A DNA stretch of 64,000 nucleotides from CAWELS01 sp964468205 (lineage in GTDB: Bacteria > Acidobacteriota > Terriglobia > Bryobacterales > Bryobacteraceae): the NCBI GenBank assembly GCA_964468205.1, contig CAYXVG010000027.1, positions 1 through 64,000 on the forward strand, written 5' to 3'. The stretch's first letter is position 1, and the number at the start of each line of letters is the position of its first letter. This document shows, piece after piece, positions 42,085-52,200 of this stretch. Position numbers and translations under genes: made by a program. The notes beneath the pieces are model-generated. The model was not told where the DNA came from and searched no databases. It saw only the letters and a list, made by a program, of their open reading frames with translations.

Positions 42085-43674
42085 ATGTGGCGCCATTGTT
42101 TGCTTTTCGCTTTTGCCGCGGCGCAGGTATGCGGCGCTGATTACCATCTCGACAGCCGGGCTGGCGACGACTCCGCCGATGGAATCTCGGCGGCTTCGGC
42201 GTGGAAGACGCTCGGGCGGGTGAACAGCCACGTGTTTGAATCCGGCGACCGGCTGCTCGTGAGGGCGGGCACGGTCTACCGCGGACAGCTTAAGCCGGCG
42301 GGTTCGGGAACGGCCGGCGCTCCGGTGAAGCTCGACATGTACGGAGAAGGGCCGAAGCCGCGCATCGACGGGGGCGGCGTGATGCCCGCCACGCTGTACC
42401 TTTTCAACGTCGAGCATTGGGAGGTGCGAAACCTGGAGATCACGAACCGCGGCGAGGAACGGAAGGCCGGCCGCTGCGGGGTCTACATCCATCTGCGGAA
42501 TTTCGGCACGGCGCGCGGAATTGTTCTGGACAGCCTCGACGTGCACGACGTGAACGGAAGCCTGGTGAAGCGCGAAGGCGGCGGTTTCGGGATCAAGTGG
42601 GAGAACGAAGCGGGCGAGACGCGGTCCCGGTTTGACGGTCTGCGCATCGAGAACTGTCACGTCTGGCGCTGCGAGCGGAACGGGATTCTGGGCGCGAGCG
42701 GCTACTGGAAACGCACACAATGGCATCCGAGCACGAACGTCGTCATCCGGAACAACCTGCTGGAGGAGATTCCCGGAGACGGGATTGTGCCGCTCGGCTG
42801 CGACGGCGCGCTGGTGGAGTACAACGTGATGCGAAACTGCCCGCGAATGCTGCCCGAAGGCGAAGCCGCCGCCGGCATCTGGCCGTGGAGTTGCGACAAC
42901 ACGGTGATTCAGTTCAATGAAGTGAGCGGCCACAAGGCGCCGTGGGACGCGCAAGGCTTCGATGCGGACTGGAACTGCCGCAATACGTTGATCCAGTACA
43001 ACTACAGCCATGACAACGAAGGGGGCTTCCTGCTTGTCTGCACCAACGGCGGCGCCACCGGCCCGGACAACGCCGGGAATACGGGGACGGTGATCCGGTA
43101 CAACGTCAGCGTGAACGACGGCCTGCGGAGCGTGGGGAAACACGCCGGCTTCTCTCCGATTTTTCACATCAGCGGGCCCGTCGAGGATACGCACATCTAC
43201 AACAACGTGGTCTATATGAACCGAAAGCCGCCCGGAGATGTGGACCGGACGCTGTTAAAGATGGACAACTGGGGCGGACCGTGGCCCGTGAACACCCGTT
43301 TCACTAACAACATTTTCGATACCGAGGAGTGGACGACGTACGATTACGGCGGAGCGGTGGGCGCCATCTTCGAGAACAATGTTTACCACGGCGATCACCG
43401 GAACCCGCCGGAGGATCCCCGGGCGATCCGGGACGCCCCTCAATTTCTGAATCCCGGCATGATCCCCGCGGGGATTCAAGCGCTGCTGGGCTACCGGCTC
43501 CGGGCCGGTTCGCCGTGCATCGGCGCCGGAATGCGCATCGAGAATAACGGGGGGCGCGACTTGCTGGGCGTTCCGCTGCCGGATCATCGCCCGCCATCGG
43601 CCGGCGCACTGGAATGGCTCGACGGATTGCGCCGCTCCGGCGAGGGGCGGCGGCGGCCAGGCACTGGGCGGTAA
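42085..43674 (+). CDS. Secreted right-handed beta-helix protein
   Basis: This 529-residue protein has a signal peptide (LLFAFAAAQVCGA) and a parallel beta-helix body. It opens like polysaccharide-lyase-type proteins: YHLDSRAGDDSADGISAASAWKTL, then GDRLLVRAGTVYRGQL. Rungs such as NTVIQFNEVSGH, NTLIQYNYSHDNEGGF and HIYNNVVYMN follow. The protein at 52984 is a clear paralogue with the same plan. Proteins of this shape bind or cleave polysaccharides. No lyase active site can be named. It is convergent with the TPR-CRTAC1-TPR operon. Confidence 0.85.
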   Translation: MWRHCLLFAFAAAQVCGADYHLDSRAGDDSADGISAASAWKTLGRVNSHVFESGDRLLVRAGTVYRGQLKPAGSGTAGAPVKLDMYGEGPKPRIDGGGVMPATLYLFNVEHWEVRNLEITNRGEERKAGRCGVYIHLRNFGTARGIVLDSLDVHDVNGSLVKREGGGFGIKWENEAGETRSRFDGLRIENCHVWRCERNGILGASGYWKRTQWHPSTNVVIRNNLLEEIPGDGIVPLGCDGALVEYNVMRNCPRMLPEGEAAAGIWPWSCDNTVIQFNEVSGHKAPWDAQGFDADWNCRNTLIQYNYSHDNEGGFLLVCTNGGATGPDNAGNTGTVIRYNVSVNDGLRSVGKHAGFSPIFHISGPVEDTHIYNNVVYMNRKPPGDVDRTLLKMDNWGGPWPVNTRFTNNIFDTEEWTTYDYGGAVGAIFENNVYHGDHRNPPEDPRAIRDAPQFLNPGMIPAGIQALLGYRLRAGSPCIGAGMRIENNGGRDLLGVPLPDHRPPSAGALEWLDGLRRSGEGRRRPGTGR

Positions 43675-43698
43675 TCCCCGGCCGCCATTCCAGATCGT

Positions 43699-44880
43699 CT
43701 ATCGACCGCGGCCAAGCGCGACGGATTGTTCTCTTTCCCTGAGCCATTCGATGTACTTCGCGGCCTTTTCCGGCTGCCCCTGCATGCGGTGGATGCGTAC
43801 GAGCAGGCTCCGCGGTTGGCGCAGATCCGGCGAGAGAGAAACGGACCGTAGCGCGGCGGCTTCCGCCTCGGTGTAGTTGTCGAGGTGGAGCAGTATGCGA
43901 GCTTTCCAGTAGTGCAGAACGCCAGATTCCGGATTGGCATCGAGGGCGGTTTCGATCTTTTCGAGCGCCAGCGGCAGGCGGTTCTGCAAGAAGGCGAATT
44001 CCGCGTAGCCGAGCAGGAATTCCCAGCGATCAGCAACAGGGGAGCCGCCGAGCGATGTATACGCCGCTTCGGCCTCTACCAGGCGGCCGAGATTCGCCAG
44101 CGCCCGGGCGCGGTAGATCAGGGCCGGGGCATAGCCGGGGCGACCCTTCAGAGATGCGTCCAACGCTTCGAGAGCGGGGGCATGGTATGCGTTCTCGAAG
44201 AGGGCGGCGCCGAGGAAGAACCAGGCTTCGGAGTCGTCCGGGTCTTCGGCGGTGAGCACCCGGAGAAGGTCTTCCGCCTTGAAGAATTCTCCCAGTTCGG
44301 AGTAGGCCCGGCCGAGAGCGAGCCGGACCGAGCGGTCTTCCGGTTGTAGAGCAAGAGCTTTTTCGAGGACCGGCCGCGCATCACCGGGCCGGCCCATCGC
44401 GTTCCAGGCCATGCCCAGACCGGCGAGCGCGCGCACGTTGTCCGGGCGTTGCTCGAGCGAGCCCCTGAAACTCCTGGCAGCTTCTTCGTATTCACCAAGC
44501 TGGTACTGGCAAGCGCCAAGCCGCAGCAAGATGGCCGCGTCTCCCGGGCGAAGAGAAAGTAGTCCGCGGAAGCGGATGGCCGCATCCGCCAGACGGCCGC
44601 CGGCGTAATACGCCTGGCCAAGGGCCTGCAGCACGGCCGGATTTTCCGGGGCGGCTTTCTCCGCCGTTTCGAGATGGGGCACGGCCTCCGCGGCGCGGTT
44701 GAGGCTCATGAGCGCCGCCCCGAGACGAAGCGAGATGGCCGGGTCGGCTGGGTCGGCTGCTAGTAATTCCCGGTAATGGCGCGCCGCGTCTTCGTAGCGG
44801 CCGGCGGCGTAAAGCTTGTCAGCTTCGGGCAGGGTGACAGCCTGCGCCAGAAAAAGAGCGGCCATAACGGCGGTGAGCAT
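43699..44880 (-). CDS. Exported TPR-repeat protein
   Basis: The 393-residue protein has a short signal-like N-terminus (MLTAVMAALFLAQAVTL) followed by roughly nine to ten tetratricopeptide repeats filling the rest (ADKLYAAGRYEDAARHYREL, LGQAYYAGGRLADAAIRFRG, LGACQYQLGEYEEAARSFRG and so on). TPR arrays mediate protein-protein contacts. It begins 7 bases after the CRTAC1 gene and ends an operon in which a second TPR protein precedes that gene. The two TPR proteins share order and wording of repeats (YYWKARIFFTTGQHERA versus LHYWKARILLHLDNYTEA) and are probably duplicates. Confidence 0.88.
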   Translation of the reverse strand: MLTAVMAALFLAQAVTLPEADKLYAAGRYEDAARHYRELLAADPADPAISLRLGAALMSLNRAAEAVPHLETAEKAAPENPAVLQALGQAYYAGGRLADAAIRFRGLLSLRPGDAAILLRLGACQYQLGEYEEAARSFRGSLEQRPDNVRALAGLGMAWNAMGRPGDARPVLEKALALQPEDRSVRLALGRAYSELGEFFKAEDLLRVLTAEDPDDSEAWFFLGAALFENAYHAPALEALDASLKGRPGYAPALIYRARALANLGRLVEAEAAYTSLGGSPVADRWEFLLGYAEFAFLQNRLPLALEKIETALDANPESGVLHYWKARILLHLDNYTEAEAAALRSVSLSPDLRQPRSLLVRIHRMQGQPEKAAKYIEWLREREQSVALGRGR

Positions 44881-44887
44881 GTTTACG

Positions 44888-46537
44888 TCACGGCTCCAGC
44901 GGCGGCTCGGCGACCTCAACGATGCGATTGATATCCGGTCCGTCCAGGCGCTGGAGGGTTCCATCCGGCCACCGCACCTCGGCGAAGTCAATCTTCCCGG
45001 CGCCGCCCAGCCCGAACCGGACGAGGGACTCGCTCGAAGAGGCGTATCCGACACTCGTGGTGGCGTGGTTGTACAGGGCGCGGCCGCCGGGGAGAACCAA
45101 TTTGATCTCCGCGCCGAGGCCCTGGCGGTTATTCCGGCGCCCGATGAGACGAAACGCGATCCAGTTGTTTGGAGCGCTGGAAACATTCCGGAATAGCTTG
45201 GCCGGCGAATTGAGAGCGTTGACGGCGACATCGATCCGGCCGTCGTTGTCGAAGTCGGCGAATGCGGTCCCGTGGTGAAGCGCGGGTTCTTGAAACGCAG
45301 CGCCGGCCCGAGCCGAGACATCTTCGAAGCGGCCGCGTCCGGTATTGCGGAAGATCCGGTTCGGCAGCGGCGAACTGCCGACGAAGCGCTCGAGGTGCGG
45401 GAAGTGCGAAGCGGCGAAGAAGAAGTCTTTCCAGCCGTCGTTATCGAGGTCATACATGCCGAGACTCCAGCCGGTAATCTGCCGCGTGCCGTCGGCGAGG
45501 CCCGATTGTATGGTGTAGTCCTCGAACCAGAGCAATTCATCGCCGGTGTTGCGGTAGAGTTGAAAGGTATCATTCAGCATTCCGCTCACGAGGATGTCGG
45601 GGCGGCCGTCATTGTCGAAGTCGCGAAAATCGACACCCATGCCGGCGATCGGAGTGCCGTCCTCGCGCAAGGCGACGCCGGCTTCGAGGGCTACTTCCCG
45701 GAATCTCTTCCCGTCTTCGTTCTGGAAAAGAAAGTGGCGCACGGAGTCATTGGCCACGAAGACGTCCATGAAGCCATCGCGATTGAAGTCCGCGAAGGCA
45801 ACGCCCATCCCCTTCCCGATGTGGTCTATGAGGCCCGCGGCACGGGTTTGATCCGTGAAGGATCCGTCGCCGTTGTTGCGGAATAACTGGTGAGGAAGAC
45901 CCTCGAATTCGTCGGGATGGCAGTAGTAGGGGTATTCTTTCGGTCCGCAACGCGGCTCGGTTTCGAGGTCCCAGCGGATGTAGTTGGAGATGAAGAGGTC
46001 AAGGTGGCCGTCATTGTCATAGTCGAACCAGCCGGCGGAGATGGCCCACATTTTGCCGTATTCGGGATCGATGCCGTTGAGCCCGGCTTCGCTGGTGACA
46101 TCGGCGAAGGTTCCATCACCGAGGTTCCGGTAGAGGATGTTGCGGTTGACGCCGGCGATGAAGATGTCGGAGTGGCCGTCGTTGTCGTAGTCGGCGGTGG
46201 CTACGGCCATGGCATAGCCTTCGCCGGCCACGCCGGCTTGGGCGGTCACGTCGGTGAAAGTTAGATCGCAGTTATTGCGGTAGAGCCGGTTATGTAGCTC
46301 GCTGCTTTCTTTCCGCAGCGAGGGTATGGCGGCGCCGTTGACGAAGTAGAGGTCGGAGCAGCCGTCGCTGTCGTAGTCGAAGGCGGCGACACCGGCGATC
46401 ATAAGCTCGATCTGGCGCAACTCGCCCGCGGCGGAGTTCCGGAGTGTGAAGTTCACGCCCGCTTCACGGGAGATTTCCTCGAATAGAATCTGGCCAGCAA
46501 GGAGTCCGGGGAGGAGCAGCGGAAGGAGGGCCCTCAT
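44888..46537 (-). CDS. CRTAC1-family FG-GAP/ASPIC-UnbV protein
   Basis: The 549-residue exported protein has a signal peptide (ALLPLLLPGLLAG) and at least six FG-GAP/VCBS repeats with Ca-binding-like D-x-D-x-D-G-x-x-D loops (AAFDYDSDGCSDLYFVNG, ATADYDNDGHSDIFIAG, GWFDYDNDGHLDLFISN, AFADFNRDGFMDVFVAND). They form a seven-bladed beta-propeller. The C-terminal 70 residues are an ASPIC/UnbV domain (GLGAEIKLVLPGGRALYNH and FGLGGAGKIDFAEVRWPDG). Its start overlaps the upstream TPR stop by one base. Such proteins occur at the surface of many soil bacteria. Function is unknown. Confidence 0.9.
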   Translation of the reverse strand: MRALLPLLLPGLLAGQILFEEISREAGVNFTLRNSAAGELRQIELMIAGVAAFDYDSDGCSDLYFVNGAAIPSLRKESSELHNRLYRNNCDLTFTDVTAQAGVAGEGYAMAVATADYDNDGHSDIFIAGVNRNILYRNLGDGTFADVTSEAGLNGIDPEYGKMWAISAGWFDYDNDGHLDLFISNYIRWDLETEPRCGPKEYPYYCHPDEFEGLPHQLFRNNGDGSFTDQTRAAGLIDHIGKGMGVAFADFNRDGFMDVFVANDSVRHFLFQNEDGKRFREVALEAGVALREDGTPIAGMGVDFRDFDNDGRPDILVSGMLNDTFQLYRNTGDELLWFEDYTIQSGLADGTRQITGWSLGMYDLDNDGWKDFFFAASHFPHLERFVGSSPLPNRIFRNTGRGRFEDVSARAGAAFQEPALHHGTAFADFDNDGRIDVAVNALNSPAKLFRNVSSAPNNWIAFRLIGRRNNRQGLGAEIKLVLPGGRALYNHATTSVGYASSSESLVRFGLGGAGKIDFAEVRWPDGTLQRLDGPDINRIVEVAEPPLEP

Positions 46538-47562
46538 CAGCGTGGCTTGCCTCCGTGTTTCGTCCTTTGCTCGTGGTCCTTGAGCCACGCCGCTTGCTTG
46601 GCGGCTTCCTCGCGAAGGCCAAGCTCACGGTAGATCTTGAGGAGCAGATAGCGGGAATTGGGGAGTTCCGGAGCGATTTCAGCCGCCGTTTCGGCTGCCT
46701 GGCGGGCACGCTCATGCTGCCCCGTGGTGAAGAAGATACGCGCTTTCCAGTAGTACAGCTTGGGTTCGTTCGAGCGAAGATCGAGGGCATCCTCGATCCG
46801 CTCCAGGGCCTGGAGCTTATCGCCCTGGCGGAAGAGCAGTTGCGCGTGTCCAAGCAGGAATTCGGGATCACGGGCGGCATCCGGCTCCCTGGAGAGCTCT
46901 TCGAACGCGGCGGCCGCTTCCGCGGTCCGCCCCAGCTCGGCGAGCATCGAGGCGCGGTAGATTCTCGCTTTCAGGTTTTCCGGGCCAGCCCGCAGAGATT
47001 TTTCGAACGCTTCGAAGGCGGCTTGGGTGTAGGTGTTTTCGTGAAGCAGAACACCGAGATAGAACCAACTGAGGGCATCCCCGCTATCGGATTCCACCAA
47101 ATCGCGGAACGCCGCTTCCGCCTTCACCCATTGACCGGCAGCGTGATAGGCGCGGCCGAGCAGCCGCGCGGCATCTCGATCGGACGGCGCGAGCGCGGCC
47201 GCCTTTTCAAGCGCCGGGACAGCCTCCTTGCCGCGGCCGGACTCGAGCAGCGCGGCGCCGAGCCCGTAATGGGCCTGTTGCAGGGAGGAGTCGATCTTTA
47301 CCGCATGGGCGAATTGGGCCGCGGCGTCCTCGTACCGCTTCATTGCCAGCAGACATCCTCCCAAGCGCAAAAGCAATGGGGGTTCATCGGGATAAGCTTC
47401 GACGAACCGTTGGTAAATAGCTGCCGCTTCCGGGAAGCGGCCGGCGGCGTAGAGGCGGTCCGCCTCGGCAGTGGTCTGCTGGCCCGCGGCCGTGAGGGAG
47501 AGAGCCGAGAGCAAAAGCGCCGGGAAAAGCGCCAGTGGTAATAGCCGTTTACACCCGCTCAT
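46537..47562 (-). CDS. Exported TPR-repeat protein
   Basis: This 341-residue protein has a signal peptide (LALFPALLLSALSLTAAGQ) and about eight TPRs (ADRLYAAGRFPEAAAIYQRF, LGGCLLAMKRYEDAAAQFAH, LGRAYHAAGQWVKAEAAFRD and so on). Its stop overlaps the CRTAC1 start by one base (TGATG), so it is the first gene of the three-gene operon. The similarity to the third gene suggests duplication around the CRTAC1 gene. The longer upstream frame to 47634 lacks a signal peptide. Probably a periplasmic or outer-membrane scaffold for the CRTAC1 protein. Confidence 0.87.
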   Translation of the reverse strand: MSGCKRLLPLALFPALLLSALSLTAAGQQTTAEADRLYAAGRFPEAAAIYQRFVEAYPDEPPLLLRLGGCLLAMKRYEDAAAQFAHAVKIDSSLQQAHYGLGAALLESGRGKEAVPALEKAAALAPSDRDAARLLGRAYHAAGQWVKAEAAFRDLVESDSGDALSWFYLGVLLHENTYTQAAFEAFEKSLRAGPENLKARIYRASMLAELGRTAEAAAAFEELSREPDAARDPEFLLGHAQLLFRQGDKLQALERIEDALDLRSNEPKLYYWKARIFFTTGQHERARQAAETAAEIAPELPNSRYLLLKIYRELGLREEAAKQAAWLKDHEQRTKHGGKPR

Positions 47563-47657
47563 GACATCCGATCGAGAAAGAGTCGTCTTGACCGAGCCCG
47601 GCAAGCCTCCCCTTATCGCCATGGAGGGCGGCAATCCTCCATGTCACTACCACGGTA

Positions 47658-48956
47658 TCAAGAATCGCGGCGATCGGAGATGACGCGAACGGCAACGACG
47701 GAGGTTTTGCCGGGGACCGAGTTTTCGACGGTGGTCTCGAGCAGGGCCTGGAAGTAGCTGGGAATCGCCTCCCCGCCCGAGTATTCCGCAATCAGGGCCT
47801 GGCGAAGCTCGTCGAGGCCGGCCTGACTGGTGATGAATTCAAGTGCCGCCTGCGATCCCTGGGTGTAGATGCCATAGGCAAGCATGATGCGCTTCTCCCG
47901 TTGTTCATTGGGAAGCATCAGGATGAGGGCATAGTCTTTTCGCAGACTGTTGGTTACCGGATCGAATTCGGCCCGGTAAACATCTTGTTCGCCGTCGCGA
48001 GGGTTGCCGTTGCTGATAACACCTTCATGGAACCAGAAACCTTCGCGGTAGAGGAAGACTCGTCCGCTCCAGGCCTGGTTGCCTCCCAGCAATATGGTGT
48101 TGTTGCGTTCAATTTCGCCGAAATCGACCAGCCGGGCCGCCTTCACGCGAACCCGCCGGCCCTGGCTGGCGAACAGTTCGACAATTCGGACGAGTCCCAA
48201 GGTTTCTCCGACGGCGGTGAAATCAGTGGTGGAGGGAACGAAGCGGAAGGTTTGGAGTTCGCGGTAGTGGATCGTATCGCGAAACTGCGGCAGGGCCGAT
48301 TTGTCGATTTCGAAACCGAGACTCTGCGTTTTTTCCGTGTCTCCCTCGTGAGCCGCCCGTAGGAGCGGATGGACCGGCGCCACCACAAGAGGCGGCGTGG
48401 CTGAAGACAGGAAGGGGTCCCAGAACCAGTCCATTTGCGGAGAGTAGGTAGCGGACCAGGGATCAGCATCCGGGGCCGGATCGCCGTTGCTCCCGGCCAG
48501 GAGCGTCAAACCGAGTGCCGCCGAAAGCAGCGCGAAGCAGAGCGCAACCGCCCAAGCGGTACGAGACGACGATTGCCGGGAGGGAGCCTCGCCAGTCCGG
48601 GCGGGAGCGGATTTTCCGTTGCCAGGATGGGAAAACCGGGGAACATAATGGCCGGGCGGAAGCTCGAGGCGAATGCCGCTCTCTTTGCCTTCATGCGTGT
48701 AAAATTGGTTGAGGGATTTGCGGATCTCGTGTGCCTGGACGCGGACGATGGAGTCCTCGTGAGGGTTGAAGTTCTCACCCCGTTCATAGACCTCCACCCC
48801 GACCAAATATTCACTGGTTTGGTCGGCCTGGCCCTGGAAGGCCTGTTCACAGATGAACTCCAGAAATCGGCTTTTCTTGCGCGCCTTAGCAAAATACCGG
48901 CTTTCCAGAACCCGCCGCAATTCGGCCCGCTTCTCGGAGATCGAAAAGGGTCGCAT
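47658..48956 (-). CDS. Membrane-anchored regulator with N-terminal DNA-binding-like domain
   Basis: The 432-residue protein starts with a domain common in Acidobacteria regulators (RAELRRVLESRYF, then SEYLVGVEVYERGENFNPHEDSIVRVQAHEIRKSLNQFY and IRLELPPGHYVPRF). A linker, one membrane helix (AVALCFALLSAALGLTLLAG, residues 134-153) and a 280-residue periplasmic domain follow. This layout matches one-component transmembrane regulators that bind DNA in the cytoplasm and sense a signal outside. It is divergent from the TonB-dependent receptor gene and may control it. The DNA-binding assignment rests on my knowledge of this domain, not on a computed match. Confidence 0.75.
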   Translation of the reverse strand: MRPFSISEKRAELRRVLESRYFAKARKKSRFLEFICEQAFQGQADQTSEYLVGVEVYERGENFNPHEDSIVRVQAHEIRKSLNQFYTHEGKESGIRLELPPGHYVPRFSHPGNGKSAPARTGEAPSRQSSSRTAWAVALCFALLSAALGLTLLAGSNGDPAPDADPWSATYSPQMDWFWDPFLSSATPPLVVAPVHPLLRAAHEGDTEKTQSLGFEIDKSALPQFRDTIHYRELQTFRFVPSTTDFTAVGETLGLVRIVELFASQGRRVRVKAARLVDFGEIERNNTILLGGNQAWSGRVFLYREGFWFHEGVISNGNPRDGEQDVYRAEFDPVTNSLRKDYALILMLPNEQREKRIMLAYGIYTQGSQAALEFITSQAGLDELRQALIAEYSGGEAIPSYFQALLETTVENSVPGKTSVVAVRVISDRRDS

Positions 48957-49298
48957 CAGCCACCAACTCCAGTATAGTTCAAGGTTACAGTTCCATCAAC
49001 AGGGATGAAGCCGGCGCTCCACTAACGGTTATATCGAGAGTTAACAAATGTTAGCGACTGAAGTAACGCCTATAGCATGCAACACGCTACGGCCTCGCGT
49101 GAAGGTGCGGCGAATGAAGACAAGGATGTCCGTTCCAAGAATGCGGGGTGATCGACCATCATCCCGGCGGGGACGAGGACAGCCCTACTAACACCTCGGA
49201 TAACCTCAATAGCCTTGTTGTTCAACACCTCCGGGAATATGCTGATACCGGAGTCTGATTTCGAGCGAGGATTCTCGCATCGAGGCAGGGAGGTTAGA
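48957..49298. promoter_or_regulatory. Divergent regulatory region with GTTA/TAAC repeats
   Basis: This 342-base gap between the regulator and receptor genes includes GTTA and TAAC motifs clustered at 49021-49072 (ACTAACGGTTA, GAGTTAACAAATGTTAG, AAGTAAC), with TATATCG and CTATAG as possible -10 elements. They could be operator half-sites of the divergent regulator. No gene is present. Confidence 0.3.
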
Positions 49299-52200
49299 GT
49301 GAAGTACAGTACACGAAGCCGTATATTATCTCTCGTGTTGCTCGTCGCGGTTTGTGCGGCGATGAGCTTCGCGCAACAGGATCGCGGCACATTCACGGGC
49401 ACGGTTACCGACCCGAGTGGCGGCGCGATCCCCGGGGTGATGATTACGATCAAGAACATCAACACCGGAGCAGTCTACAACTCGGAAACTAACGAAGTTG
49501 GCCAGTATACCGTCCCCAATCTGCCAATTGGGCAATACAGTCTGACATTCGAGTCGCCGGGGTTCAAGCAGACGGTTCGCGACGGCCTGACCTTGCAGAT
49601 TGCCCAGATCGCGCGGGTCGACGTGATGTTGGAGATCGGCGCCACGACCGAATCGGTGACAGTTACCGGCGAGACGCCGCTGCTGCAAACGGACAGCCCG
49701 GAGGTGGGCGCGGCTCTTGATAATGACCGGATTGTGGACTTGCCGTTGAGCTTCAGCGGAGGACGATCGCCGGAGACGTTCGCGTATAAGCTGACGCCGG
49801 GCGTCGAGGGCAACAGTTGGACCAGCCGCATCAACGGCAGTCCGGCGTTTTCCAAGGAAGTGCTGCTTGACGGTGCATCGGCGAGCATTTACATTACGGG
49901 GCACTTCGGCGAGTCGAGCGTCTCGCTCGAGTCGCTCGAGGAGTTCAAGGTCCAGACCAGCGGGATGAGCGCGGAATTCGGGCGCACGGCGGGCGGCATC
50001 TTCAACTTCGTGATGAAGTCCGGCACGAACGACATTCACGGCAGCGGCCTGTACCAGTTCCGCAACGAGTGGATGAACGCAAACTCTTTCGCGAACAACG
50101 CCTTCGACCGGCCGAAAGCGCGCGACCGCAGGCACAACTATGCGTTCTCGGTGGGCGGCCCGGTCTTCATTCCGAAAGTCTACAACGGGAAGAACAAGAG
50201 CTTCTTTTACCTCACCTACGAGAAATACAAGGATGCCAACCGGGGCACGGGCACGCCGAGCGTGACGGTTCCGACCGAGCCGTGGTACCGCGGCGACATG
50301 AGCAACTACCTAACGAGCAACGTTCTCGGAGAGGATGCGATTGGCCGGTCTGTATTGCAAGGGCAGATCTACGACCCGGCAAGCGTTCGCACTCTGGCCG
50401 ACGGATCTGTTGTTCGCGATCCGTTTGTCGGCAACATCATCCCTCAGAGCCGTATGTCCCGCGTGGCCAAGAGCGTGATGGACATCATGGGACAGCACTA
50501 TATGCCGCAGGTGGACTCGCTGGTCAACAACCGGTTCTTCCCGAGTTTCAACACGGCGAAGTTCGAGCAGAAGCAGCTTTCGATCAAAGGCGATCAGTAT
50601 CTCTCGGCGAAGCAGAAGCTGAGCGGCTCGTTTGCGTGGATCGACCGGCCCCGGACGCTTCTTGATCAGGGCGGAGTATGGGACTTCAACGATCCGGACG
50701 AAGGTGGCCCCCTCTCTCGGGCCCGGCTCCAGAAGGTGGAGACGTTCATGGCCCGGCTTTCGTGGGACTGGACGGTGGGACCAACGATGCTGAATCACTT
50801 CGGCATGGCGTTCAACCGGCAGCTCAATCCGAGCATCTCGCATCACGTGGACGAACCGGGCGGCTCAATCCTGGGAATTAACGGGATCCCGCAGGATTCG
50901 AACTATCCCCAGATTTCCTGGGGCGGCGGGGACAGAGTGAATCTGGCCACGATCGGTTACCAGGCCAACGACCGTGGCGCGGGCACGACCTGGCAGCTTT
51001 TGGACACGTTTTCCGTGATGAAGGGGAAGCACACCATGAAGTTTGGCGGCGACATCAAGCGTACCACGCTCTCCTGGGGCAGTCTTTCTCCGTTTAGCGC
51101 GGGTGAGTTCAATTTCAGCTCCGATCTCACCGGGCTGCCTGGATTCACCAAGACCGGGCACCCATACGCCAGCTTCTTTTTGGGGGCGGTGACCGACGCC
51201 AGCCTGAATGTAAACTCGCCAACTACGATGGACCTGTATTCGCTGGGTCTCTTCTTCCAGGACGACATCAAGGTGAACCAGCGCCTCACGCTGAATCTCG
51301 GCTTCCGATGGGACGGCCAACCGGTACCGACCGAGTGGCACAACCGGATCCACCATTTCGATATGAACGGGATCGATCCGCTGACCGGGTTGCCCGGGGT
51401 GGTGCGATTCGGAGACGAGAACACCCAGCGGTTCACGGAAAACCAGTGGAACGACTTCTCCCCGCGGATCGGGCTCGCCTACCGGATCCGGAATAAGATT
51501 GCGTTCCGGGCCGGTTATGGCATTTTCTATACTGCCCGCACGCCGAACGAGTGGTCAGGAGTGCCCTACGGTATCAAGTACGGCTTCACCGCGACAAACA
51601 GAGCCACGGCCAAGGGCATCGTCCCATCGTTCAACTGGGACGAAGGCTATCCCGGCGCCACAGTGCAGGCCAAACAAGACCCATCTAACTCGAACGGGAG
51701 CGAATGGGCGTTGGTGAACTACGACCCGGATGGCGGGCGCGTGGGCTATACCCAGCAGTGGAACGCCAACCTCCAATTTGAGCTGCCTCACGAGATGGTT
51801 CTGGATATCGGCTACGTGGGAACGAAAGCGACGGGGATCATCGCAAACCAGTTGCGGCAGATCAACCAAATCCCCTATTCGGCGCTGGCGCTCGGCGATA
51901 CGCTTGGGAGATGGATCAACAACGAAGCGGACATTCCAGCCGAAGCCAAGGCAATGGGAGCGATCTACCCGTACACGGGCATCCCCGAATCCGAAAAGCC
52001 GGGCGGCGGTTGGGTTCCGATCTCTCAGACCCTGCAACCGTTCCCGCAGGTGCTCTCCTGGAACACGCTGCTCTCCTACTACTCGCCACTCGGGTTCAAC
52101 ACCTATAACTCGCTCCAGGTACAGTTCAACAAGCGCTATTCACAGGGGTTGAGCTGGATGTTCAACTATACGTTCTCGAAATCCCTCGACAACCTGGACA

